Below, piece after piece: positions 36,789 to 44,561 of a DNA stretch of 64,000 nt (within the stretch, counting starts at the first letter, position 1; each line of letters starts with the position of its first letter). The stretch is taken from NCBI RefSeq assembly GCF_000014225.1, contig NC_008228.1:2418001-2482000 (forward strand), in the 5' to 3' direction. A model generated the notes under the pieces. The model saw only the letters and a list, made by a program, of their open reading frames with translations, did not search any database and was not told where the DNA came from. A program made the position numbers and the translations under genes. The DNA comes from Paraglaciecola sp. T6c (lineage in GTDB: Bacteria; Pseudomonadota; Gammaproteobacteria; Enterobacterales; Alteromonadaceae).

Positions 36789-38204
36789 TTAAATTCCAAT
36801 ACTATCCGCACTCGCCCCGCTCTTAGGAATAAACAAGTTGGCATAGAGTCGAGAGGCAAATTCATCTGTCATACCGGCTATATAATCGCTGATTATGCGC
36901 ATGCCGTTATTGCGACTGTGTGCTTTCAACCAGCGCTGACGTGTGTTCTCCGGTAGCAATCGTTCGGGATCTGAGGCGAACGCTTCAAATAAACCCATCA
37001 CTACTTGTTGACCTTTATATTCAAGCATCTGTATCTCAGGTTTACGTATCACTTGCCTGTACACGAATTGTTTAAAAATAGCCAAAGCTTGCTCGTATTC
37101 AGTTAAAAAAACCGCGTTATACTTTAACAGGTCATTTTGATAGGCAGGGTCGGTGAGGGTGATATCAATGTGCGTGATGAAACTATTGACCAATGCACCG
37201 ATAGCGTCTTTACGTTCATGGTGGTGTTGGCTGAACAGTTTTTTGGCTAGCATTGAAATATGTCCCGCCAACCAAGTGTCACTTAATGCCTCAATTGGCT
37301 CTACGATCTGGGCTTCAAATTGCTGTAAATTAACAATACCCATGACTATGGCATCTTCTAAATCATGAATGCCATAAGCGATATCATCGGCGAGCTCCAT
37401 AATCGAGCAATCGAAGGATTTATATTTGGTTTTATGATGTCTCTGTTCAGATGGGCTGCTGAGTATCTGGCCGAACAAAGACTGATCCTCTTGTGAAAGC
37501 GGCGCCACCAACCAATCGAACATATTTTTATCACACTCATATAATCCCTTGGGTGGCACCCAGTCTGCTGCTTTTACATTACGATGTGACCGTTCTCGCT
37601 CAGTTCTCTCAATGTCTGAAGGTGTGATATTAGCCAATGCGGGAATAAAATTAGGGTACTTAACCAGCCCAAGCAATGTTCGCCGACTTAGGTTCATCCC
37701 ATTTTCAGGCGTGTAGGGCTCAAGTTGTGTCACTATTCGAAATGTTTGGCCATTGCCTTCAAAACCGCCGTGATCACGCATCATGTAATGCAAAGCAACT
37801 TCACCACCGTGACCAAAAGGAGGATGTCCGATGTCATGTGCCAAGCACAGCGCTTCAATCAACGTATCGTTTAACCCTAAGGTTTCGGTTAACTCTGGGT
37901 GTTTCTGGCGAAGTTGCGCTGCTATTCCTTGGCCAATTTGTGACGCTTCTAACGAATGAGTGAGGCGAGTACGGTAAAAATCGCTCATGCCTACACCCAA
38001 TACCTGTGTTTTTGCTTGAAGACGCCTAAATGCGGCGGAGTGAAGAATTCGGGCTTTGTCGCGTTGAAAAGGTGAACGGTGATCACCGTCGCGTAGAACA
38101 TGCTGCGAAAAATGGCGGGCTGACCACATCGTGTTTAGTTGCGTTATTTCTTGCGTTACATTTTGGGTAGTGTGTTGCGCCTTTCGCTGCATCTCGCTGT
38201 TCAC
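36789..38204 (-). CDS. dgt: Deoxyguanosinetriphosphate triphosphohydrolase-like protein (HD)
   Basis: A 471-aa HD-domain enzyme that cleaves dNTPs to deoxynucleoside and triphosphate. Signature parts are the RLTHSLEASQIGQGIA histidine, the metal-binding CLAHDIGHPPFGHGGE (HD motif), and a later ELADDIAYGIHDLEDA. Length and motif order fit the bacterial dGTPase-like class (shorter than E. coli Dgt, 505 aa). It controls dNTP pools and could restrict phage replication; only the enzyme class is seen. It ends 8 bp downstream of the ThuA-like gene's stop side, in the same orientation. Confidence 0.9.
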   Translation of the reverse strand: MNSEMQRKAQHTTQNVTQEITQLNTMWSARHFSQHVLRDGDHRSPFQRDKARILHSAAFRRLQAKTQVLGVGMSDFYRTRLTHSLEASQIGQGIAAQLRQKHPELTETLGLNDTLIEALCLAHDIGHPPFGHGGEVALHYMMRDHGGFEGNGQTFRIVTQLEPYTPENGMNLSRRTLLGLVKYPNFIPALANITPSDIERTERERSHRNVKAADWVPPKGLYECDKNMFDWLVAPLSQEDQSLFGQILSSPSEQRHHKTKYKSFDCSIMELADDIAYGIHDLEDAIVMGIVNLQQFEAQIVEPIEALSDTWLAGHISMLAKKLFSQHHHERKDAIGALVNSFITHIDITLTDPAYQNDLLKYNAVFLTEYEQALAIFKQFVYRQVIRKPEIQMLEYKGQQVVMGLFEAFASDPERLLPENTRQRWLKAHSRNNGMRIISDYIAGMTDEFASRLYANLFIPKSGASADSIGI

Positions 38205-38212
38205 CTTATCAA

Positions 38213-39007
38213 TTATGGAGTAACACTTATTCCTTTACCGGTCGCTGCCCAATATAACCCACCATATATGTGCTGTAAAAACGCATTATCTTGATAGGTA
38301 ATGGGTTTGTGCCCCAAGGCGGTATAAAAAGCACGTCCACCAGCATACTCGTGGTACCAGGCAATAGGATGAAGTGCGCCCATACCCTTGCCAATGTTAT
38401 CTCCCCACTTAGCTTCGGGATTAAATGTTCTCTCATCCACCGTAAGTAAGTACGTTAAATCATTAACTGTTGCGGGGCCAAACTCGTACCATTCATCCGT
38501 CCATAACACCGAGTTCGGAAAATATTCGAGCCCGGGAAAGTTTCTTGTTTCGACGTTAAGTTGGGCGCTTTGAATTTCTGGATGGATCTTAAATACGTGG
38601 CCCACAAGTTTAGTGTACCAAGGCCAATCTTTTTCGGTATCAGTTGCACTGTGGATCCCCACAAACCCCTTTCCTGATGCAATGAAGCGTTGTAGTGCTG
38701 CTTCTTGTTGGGTATTTAAAATGTCACCGGTGGTGAGAAGAAAAACGATCGCATCGTATTTCTGAAGATTTTCATCATGAATTAAGCTTGCATCTTCTTG
38801 CCAATCAACCCCAAAGTGATGCTTTTCTCCTAATTGCTCTATGGCTTGAACCGCACCATTAATCGATTTGTGATGCCAGCCAGCTGTTGTAGTAAATAGC
38901 AGTACGTTAAATTGGTTTGAATAAGCGAGCGAGGAGTAGGTAATAACAATGCTGGCGGCAAATAAGTGGGTTACGGTTTTAATCAATATTTTACAGAGAC
39001 GACGCAT
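38213..39007 (-). CDS. ThuA-like domain exported protein
   Basis: About 264 aa from the ATG at 39007, chosen because it starts a clean signal peptide (MRRLCKILIKTVTHLFAAS...). Further in-frame starts exist up to 39052. The mature protein is one ThuA-like class I glutamine-amidotransferase-fold domain: NVLLFTTTAGWHHKSI, YDAIVFLLTTGDIL, FVGIHSATDTEKDW, HPIAWYHEYAGGRAFYTALGH. ThuA relatives are linked to disaccharide (trehalose/sucrose) use or keto-sugar metabolism in known cases. No catalytic Cys of the amidotransferase type stands out. The substrate is unknown. Confidence 0.82.
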   Translation of the reverse strand: MRRLCKILIKTVTHLFAASIVITYSSLAYSNQFNVLLFTTTAGWHHKSINGAVQAIEQLGEKHHFGVDWQEDASLIHDENLQKYDAIVFLLTTGDILNTQQEAALQRFIASGKGFVGIHSATDTEKDWPWYTKLVGHVFKIHPEIQSAQLNVETRNFPGLEYFPNSVLWTDEWYEFGPATVNDLTYLLTVDERTFNPEAKWGDNIGKGMGALHPIAWYHEYAGGRAFYTALGHKPITYQDNAFLQHIYGGLYWAATGKGISVTP

Positions 39008-39169
39008 ACATACTGTCCATTTCTTAAAGTGACCAAACATATTAATCGCCAATGTTTGTTAGGGTATTCAGTTAATTGGTTTTCGGCCTCTGTTATTTGT
39101 TTTTTTCAGGTTTGATTCACTTATCGAGCGACGTTTAGCTAACGCGTCGCTTATATGGCCATTCTTGGT

Positions 39170-39549
39170 TTACAACTCATGCTCTTCTTGGGTGATTTCA
39201 TCCAAACTCAAACTAAAGCTTGGCACATAAGCTCGCATAAAATAGTCCACCTCTTCTGAGTGGTAATCTTTTAGAATTTTGTCTAAGCGTTTTTTAGCCA
39301 ATACAAATTCTTGGTTACCGGCTGAAAGTTCTTCTAGTGTTTTTAGATACGCACAGATTACATCGGCGGCTTTAATGATGAATGCTTCGCTTTCGTCTTG
39401 ACCCTCATGCTGAACAAGCGCTGCATAATCTTCTTTAAAGTCTGCAGGTGCCATATCAATCAATTTTTGCTCAGCAATTTTTTCAATCTTCTTGTATTCA
39501 GTTTGAATGGCCGGATTGTAATACTTTACCGGGGTAGGTAAGTCCGACC
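39170..39549 (-). pseudogene. yfbR: yfbR 3' part, separated by island insertion
   Basis: This segment encodes the C-terminal two thirds of the 5'-deoxynucleotidase YfbR, from [14 protein letters not shown] to [13 protein letters not shown]. The N-terminal HD-motif part lies about 19 kb away at 58734-58973 on the same strand. The reading frame stays open into the island to a TTG at 39604 (20 island-derived residues), with only a weak possible ribosome site, and the product would lack the HD metal-binding residues. It is therefore a disrupted remnant. A hairpin AGCGACG...CGTCGCT (39127-39151) lies just downstream, and 39008-39169 otherwise shows nothing. Confidence 0.95.
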
Positions 39550-39560
39550 TATTTCGAATT
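39550..39560 (+). repeat. Left terminal inverted repeat of the island
   Basis: TATTTCGAATT, exact inverse of 58723-58733. The outer neighbour is the yfbR 3' fragment. A TTTGTCAC at 39566-39573 shares its core with the subterminal repeats. Confidence 0.85.
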
Positions 39561-39649
39561 GCATATTTGTCACTTGAGTAGGGGGGAGGGTGTGTTTCCA
39601 GCAAAATAAGACCTTTAGTTAATCTTGATTAGTTAATTATCTTAAATAA

Positions 39650-39724
39650 TGTAAACAGTGTCACGAATATGCCAGCTGTAAACAAATGTCACAGCAAGAA
39701 AGTGCTAGTGTAAACAAGTGTCAC
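39650..39724 (+). repeat. Three subterminal direct repeats, left island end
   Basis: TGTAAACAGTGTCAC (39650-39664), TGTAAACAAATGTCAC (39677-39692) and TGTAAACAAGTGTCAC (39709-39724) are near-identical copies 27 and 32 bp apart. A short direct repeat TTAGTTAAT (39615-39623, 39629-39637) lies outside them. GTGTAAAC also occurs at the right end. They are likely binding sites for a recombinase or accessory protein. Confidence 0.8.
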
Positions 39725-39835
39725 TTCTAATCCAGCTCGCGGAATTGGATGAGAGAGTCAATGCAAGCTGGCCTGAGTATGAACAGGATTTAAAAAAATA
39801 ACCATTACAGTCCCTTTGAGCCTACTATCAAACGA

Positions 39836-40087
39836 TCACCTATCAGATTCCGATCTGTTTTTAAGTTGTTTCAATCCATGTTTTGGATCCAAGCCTAACG
39901 CTTCGCAGTACTGCACATATTCATAAATAAAAAGTTTTCGCTGTCCCTTTTCTATTTTACTGACTGTTTGGAAAGGCTCGTCCAATAGTAAGCCTAACTC
40001 ACGCACAGTCATGCCCTTCTTAATACGCTCATTTTTAAGCCAAGAAAGCAATCGGGTGTAACTTTGGTCATTTGTGGACTTTTTCAT
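39836..40087 (-). CDS. XRE-family HTH regulator
   Basis: An 83-aa protein consisting of one Cro/CI-type helix-turn-helix (LKNERIKKGMTVRELGLLLDEPFQTVSKIEKGQRKL) with a short tail. It is likely an autoregulator of the island's left end; two inverted repeats just upstream (40105-40134) are candidate operators. No toxin gene is adjacent in an obvious pair. The gap between the yfbR remnant and this gene is filled by the element-end repeats. Confidence 0.85.
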   Translation of the reverse strand: MKKSTNDQSYTRLLSWLKNERIKKGMTVRELGLLLDEPFQTVSKIEKGQRKLFIYEYVQYCEALGLDPKHGLKQLKNRSESDR

Positions 40088-40104
40088 CTTGTCCCTATTA
40101 TGAC

Positions 40105-40134
40105 GACATGGTACGATGTCCCGAAATTAGGGAC
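40105..40134 (-). promoter_or_regulatory. Two inverted repeats upstream of XRE gene
   Basis: GACAT-GGTACG-ATGTC (40105-40120) overlaps GTCCC-GAAATTA-GGGAC (40118-40134); another GTCCC half lies at 40091. They lie 18-47 bp before the XRE start codon, where an operator would be expected. Confidence 0.5.
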
Positions 40135-40409
40135 GAGTGGATTGGAAATTTGAAGTATTGTGTCAGATTTTAGCTGGCCTATTTCAAAATGATAATGAGA
40201 TTAGAATTCGTATGCCTAGTGAATAGAAGAAGTTAGCTGCCCTATTTGAAATACTTGTCTATCAGCAAAATATGATAATGAATATCTAGAATTTACTTTA
40301 CCTTTAGAAGAGATTGGGGGACTTGGGAGTCTATTGACCGCGAGGGCACTAATACTATTGAGAAAAGACATTAAATTAGAATCTAAACTATAAACATGAG
40401 GTATTTTTC

Positions 40410-40646
40410 ATGAGCAATGAAGATAGAAATAAGAATAGCCAATATACAATGTTTAAAACATTAGACGATAACGGTCTGCATTCAGCGCATATTACTATCT
40501 CAAACCCAGCAGATTTGGCCATAAGAGTTGACACATCTAACTCAGGCGAAACCACTTCTCAATTGACAATTGAAATCGCAGGTGAGGACTTTGATAAATT
40601 AACGAAAAATTGGATTGAGATGAGGTCGAAGGAAGAGCGGGGTTGA
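40410..40646 (+). CDS. Hypothetical small island protein
   Basis: A 78-aa soluble protein with a GAGG ribosome-binding site before ATG 40410 and no recognised motif. It looks alpha/beta, with an acidic, charged C-terminus. It is the only plus-strand gene in the left half of the island. Family unknown. The following 320 bp (40647-40966) shows no gene or repeat that I can support. Confidence 0.5.
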   Translation: MSNEDRNKNSQYTMFKTLDDNGLHSAHITISNPADLAIRVDTSNSGETTSQLTIEIAGEDFDKLTKNWIEMRSKEERG

Positions 40647-40966
40647 AGCATACACCGATAGCGATTTACGTTATAGATGTTGTGGCATTATGGGTGACTC
40701 TGCCGCAAGCCAAGGATATTGCTTTCTAATCCAAGATGAAGAGAGGGGAATAAATATCTCGGCCGCAGGCGACCGATTTTCAAGAACTGTTTAGCTTAAG
40801 CAACACCGCTAAGTGAAATAGTATTAATAAATTTTAAAGCATCATAAATATTCACCCGCGCTACAGCAACTTTCGCTGTGCAGCTAAGTTCCAATATTTT
40901 CGGGTTCGTACTATTTGGCGGCGGGCTTATGACTGTCAGCCTATGTTTTAATTTTAAAACTATTTG

Positions 40967-41800
40967 TTATTCGTCGTTTACCGCAGTTTCTACTAATTGT
41001 ACTTTTAAATTAAATTGATCATATAGTCGTTTAGATGAAGATGAGCATACCTTTGCTACTTTTTTACACCAGTCTATATAAGCTAACTTCCGTTCAAGCG
41101 ACCACTGGCTAGGGATAGAAGATACGTTAGATATTACGTCAGCTAATTTGATTGATTGCGCTGCTTTACTCCCTATGGCAATCTGATTTAATAACGCTAT
41201 TTTTTTATTATCAGAATTGTTCGCTGAGTTGCACGTCAGCTCTTGTACTATTTTTGAAACTTCGCTCCCAAATAGGTATTTTAGACCAATACTAGTAACC
41301 TCAGTGTCTTCTAAAATGTCATGCAAAGCTGCGGCTATCATAGTATTTTCATCGCTACTTGATTCATAACGCTGGATGAGTTGCACCACTTCAATCAAGT
41401 GGTTTACATATGGCTCGCCGGTACTCTTACGTTTTTGGTTCGCATGATGTAGTGAGGCAAATTTAATCGCAGATTGTAGAGACCAGGAGTGCTTATATCC
41501 GTATAATTTAGCGCTGAATACACAGCGAATTGAAGTCTCATAGGCTTTCATCTCATCTGTAGTTGTATGCTCAATAGGGAGTGTCGATAAAACAACAGCA
41601 TGTAGCTCACTACCTTTAAGATTGCTATTTGAAATTAAGCATTGATATTCGTCTGGTAACTCATATACGTCAAAATTCCCTAGGCCAGCATAGAATCCGT
41701 ATAAATATTTCTTGCGCTCTGGACTGTAATAAAGAGATTTAGTTGCTATCCAGTTGCTGATATTTTTTAACGCTACCTTAAGACTTGTATCGTACCCCAT
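40967..41800 (-). CDS. MESH1-like HD hydrolase (RelA/SpoT hydrolase fold) with extra N-terminal region
   Basis: A 277-aa protein. Residues about 110-275 form an HD domain of the (p)ppGpp-hydrolase type: FASLHHANQKRKSTGEPYVNHLIEV, then AAALHDILEDTEVT (HD..ED), then KLADVISNV. No synthetase domain is present. The first 110 residues have no family that I recognise. It could degrade alarmones or related pyrophosphorylated nucleotides; small alarmone hydrolases can act as antitoxins, but no synthetase-type toxin is seen beside it. Position within the island makes it cargo or part of element control. The 386-bp gap after it toward the recombinases (41801-42186) has nothing I can support. Confidence 0.8.
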   Translation of the reverse strand: MGYDTSLKVALKNISNWIATKSLYYSPERKKYLYGFYAGLGNFDVYELPDEYQCLISNSNLKGSELHAVVLSTLPIEHTTTDEMKAYETSIRCVFSAKLYGYKHSWSLQSAIKFASLHHANQKRKSTGEPYVNHLIEVVQLIQRYESSSDENTMIAAALHDILEDTEVTSIGLKYLFGSEVSKIVQELTCNSANNSDNKKIALLNQIAIGSKAAQSIKLADVISNVSSIPSQWSLERKLAYIDWCKKVAKVCSSSSKRLYDQFNLKVQLVETAVNDE

Positions 41801-42186
41801 GATTTCTCCCGTCTAGCTTTCTATTAATACGCTGAATCCAAATCAAGCAGCCAAGACTGATGTATGAATAGGAGAATTAGCAATGTGAGTTCATATCATC
41901 ATTATTACCGTTGCTTAGTCGAATCTTAATTCATGAAAAATAAGCGGTCAATGAAAAAATAAACGTAACCAATTGAATTTAATGGGCTTTTAAAATAAAT
42001 GATTGACAAAATATCAAAGAATATCTCTTCACTAAACCATTTAGCTGCTGGTAACTATTAACAAATGTAAATCAATTACCTGAAACAGCTCATCAAGCTT
42101 AATAGTCCTAATTGTTTCATTCATAGTAATGTCCTTTTTTAAACTTACCGATATTTTTGAATTTTAGAGGATGCCGTTTCTAGCTT

Positions 42187-43440
42187 TTAAATAAGGCTAT
42201 TAAAGAAACCTTCGTCTTTACCAAGTGTGTAGTCTAGTTGACCATTTTGTAATGCCAGAATAAGGGAAGCTTGTCTGACGTAATGCATGTACGTTGTCTT
42301 TATGTCGTTATGCCCAAGCTGAAGCCTTAATTGCTCCTCAACAGCTGCATCATAATGTAGATTGTTGATTTGGTTTAAGGTTAAGTGCCTGATGATAAAG
42401 TTAGTTGCATACCAATCTCGTGCGCTATGAAAAGACCATGGAAATGCGTCAAAGTTTTGTTTAGCTAGGTATGTTTGATCAGCTATATTTTTTGCTGTAA
42501 CTGGCTCTCCATTCTTTTTTAAGAAAAAGTGAGCGTTACTATTTTCACCTGGAAATTGCTTTTTAAACAGTTTTTTACGTTCGTAAAACAGTGGAAGGTA
42601 CGAATTGCATATCGTTTTCCAAGCTGCCATATTAACTTGAAGGGTTCGTACTTTGTTGCCTTTTTCCTTTACTGTAAAATTAAACGTTTTTGCTGTTTCG
42701 CCGTTTTTCAGTTCATTTTTTATTTCTGGGTAAGGTCGTATGTGGCTATTTACGCCTACACCGATGAAAGGCATTGAAACACACCCTTGTTCGCGCAATC
42801 CTGTTGCCAAAGCAAGCATCAATAGCGCAGAATAAACTGGATCTTTGTATTCCGTCATCAAAGCGCTAATATCATCATCTGACATTATTAACGTTTTCTT
42901 ACTACTTGGTGCGTTTCTAGTTGTTTTTCCACCCAAATCGATATTGGCGTGGTCGGGGGATGTCCCACTTATCATGCTCTTTATCTGAACAATTTTACTC
43001 TCATGTTTAAAATTGTATTTCCATTCTTTACTAGTATTGTTGATTATTACAGGGAAGTCGGAGTCACTTGCCCAACAGTAAAAGTGATAAACAATCTTTG
43101 CCGATTCTAAAATAGTCTTGTCTGATGGTTTTTTTAAACCTTCTAAATCTCGTTGAGAAACCAGTCTCCCTTGCCATTTTCTTATGTCCTCCATCTTCGC
43201 TGTGCGCCAAATGTTGTAATCTATGCAATCTTGGCTTTTTTGAGTTATTAAGTAATCTATAAAGCGTTTTATGGCTGATGAGTATCGTTCGCTAGTTTTT
43301 AGGCTTCGACTGGCATGTAACTTTAAATAGATGTTAACTGGGCTCAATAAGGTTTTATTGTCAGTTTCAGCAAGAAGTATATGGTGAGAATAAGTTTTAT
43401 TTTCATACTGATATTCTATGAGTTCTCGCTTTATATTCAT
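42187..43440 (-). CDS. Tyrosine recombinase (integrase), fourth gene of recombinase block
   Basis: The 417-aa protein has an N-terminal SAM-like core-binding region (about 30-120, YSSAIKRFIDYLI). The catalytic domain has Arg in ALATGLREQGC, His-x-x-Arg in HSARDWYATN, and QLGHNDIKTTYMHYV giving the final His and the nucleophilic Tyr. All key residues of an active tyrosine recombinase are visible. It is last in a four-gene minus-strand operon, 3 bp after the HTH/coiled-coil gene. It resembles the short integrases of Tn554-like and gamma-mobile-trio elements. Confidence 0.92.
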   Translation of the reverse strand: MNIKRELIEYQYENKTYSHHILLAETDNKTLLSPVNIYLKLHASRSLKTSERYSSAIKRFIDYLITQKSQDCIDYNIWRTAKMEDIRKWQGRLVSQRDLEGLKKPSDKTILESAKIVYHFYCWASDSDFPVIINNTSKEWKYNFKHESKIVQIKSMISGTSPDHANIDLGGKTTRNAPSSKKTLIMSDDDISALMTEYKDPVYSALLMLALATGLREQGCVSMPFIGVGVNSHIRPYPEIKNELKNGETAKTFNFTVKEKGNKVRTLQVNMAAWKTICNSYLPLFYERKKLFKKQFPGENSNAHFFLKKNGEPVTAKNIADQTYLAKQNFDAFPWSFHSARDWYATNFIIRHLTLNQINNLHYDAAVEEQLRLQLGHNDIKTTYMHYVRQASLILALQNGQLDYTLGKDEGFFNSLI

Positions 43441-43442
43441 GA

Positions 43443-44561
43443 TTATTTAATTGCCAACAAAGCACTATTTAAAGAAAAATAAGAAACAGATTCAAATCCA
43501 TCATCAAGTGAGGGGTGGCATATTTTATCGTAAAGATTTTTTAAAAACTCATCATTGAACACATTCGGTCCATATGTTGTTCGACAGAAAAATCTGGCAC
43601 GAGCTAAGTCAATACTTTGTGCTACCACAGCATGTATTGCTGTAACGGGCAGACTATCAGTAAGATTTTTATAATACTTAGGAAGGAAAAGGTTACTTTC
43701 GATTATAACAATAGTCTTTGCTTTAATATGCATCGGTACTTCGGTATGACTACAACTTAGGAAAGGTTGGAGAAATAAAACAGCATCTGGTGGTGATGAA
43801 ATACATGCGTCAATTGCTTTATCAAGATTTTCTTTTTCAGCTGATATGAATAGCTTTAATACTTCTTTTTCTGTCAGCGTGTTGCTAATAGAGTCATATT
43901 TAGCTTTAAAGTGGCTTTTAACCTTCGACAAAACGCCACCTGATAATTGTTGCTTCTGATCATTTAAGTTTGCTCTCAATGTGGCGAGTTCATTAAGCTG
44001 CCTTCTATTTAAGGTTTTTAACTCGTCATTTTGTGTTTGCAATTTGTTTAATGAATGGTCCGTTTCTTGTGCCGAGAAAGTTTTTAAATCCTTTACCATT
44101 AACATAGTTAAGATGCTTTCTTTTTGTTTGTTTAACTCCAATTCATGCCGTACTTTAAATTTCTCAATATCGCCCTCAAGCCTTCTAACTTTTTCCTTCC
44201 AGGTTTCTTCCAAAGGTAAACTTTTCAATTCAACATCTTGTTCACCACTGATGTAAACATGAAGGTGTTTATAGTCCCTTGATAATAGCGTGCGACTAAT
44301 TCCTGCTTGCTCAGCAACGCTTTTCTTTGTCAGTACTTTAAGACCCGTTTTTTCACGTAGAATCTTTATAGCGTTTTTGATTTTTTCTTCTGTTGCATTA
44401 GACCCCGGTTTATCGAGTAGTTTCTTAAAGTTCTTATATAAATACGCTCTTGATACGCCAAAACACTCTGCAAGTGCTTTAACTGTATAGTTATCCGAGG
44501 CTTTTAGTTGAGCGATAGCTTCAATAACACTTTCATTGTCAATGTCGACTTTATTAGCCAT
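43443..44561 (-). CDS. HTH/coiled-coil accessory protein of the recombinase block
   Basis: About 372 aa from ATG 44561, which overlaps the previous stop by 8 bp; a GTG at 44576 is a possible longer start. Two tandem helix-turn-helix-like segments occupy the N-terminus (VKALAECFGVSRAYLYKNF; KKSVAEQAGISRTLLSRDY). A long Lys/Glu/Leu coiled coil follows (about 120-215), then a C-terminal globular alpha/beta region without recognised motif. The TnpC of Tn554 (small, HTH plus coiled coil) and GmtX-type proteins occupy similar places between recombinase genes. It probably binds the subterminal repeats and directs the recombinases. Confidence 0.75.
   Translation of the reverse strand: MANKVDIDNESVIEAIAQLKASDNYTVKALAECFGVSRAYLYKNFKKLLDKPGSNATEEKIKNAIKILREKTGLKVLTKKSVAEQAGISRTLLSRDYKHLHVYISGEQDVELKSLPLEETWKEKVRRLEGDIEKFKVRHELELNKQKESILTMLMVKDLKTFSAQETDHSLNKLQTQNDELKTLNRRQLNELATLRANLNDQKQQLSGGVLSKVKSHFKAKYDSISNTLTEKEVLKLFISAEKENLDKAIDACISSPPDAVLFLQPFLSCSHTEVPMHIKAKTIVIIESNLFLPKYYKNLTDSLPVTAIHAVVAQSIDLARARFFCRTTYGPNVFNDEFLKNLYDKICHPSLDDGFESVSYFSLNSALLAIK

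Noticed and set aside
39127-39151. AGCGACG...CGTCGCT hairpin as a strong terminator of yfbR
   Set aside because: The arms pair but no U-tail follows on the minus strand; mentioned only with the pseudogene.
39170-39604. A free-standing 144-aa gene for a YfbR-like protein
   Set aside because: It starts with TTG in the island end, lacks the HD motif, and its host-derived part continues the 5' fragment found at 58734-58973; it is a remnant.
39650-39724. CRISPR-like short repeats
   Set aside because: Only three 15-16-bp copies with 12- and 16-bp gaps, no leader or cas gene; they fit subterminal recombinase sites.
42090-42140. A short minus-strand ORF after the recombinase block
   Set aside because: About 27 codons, no motif, no spacing evidence.
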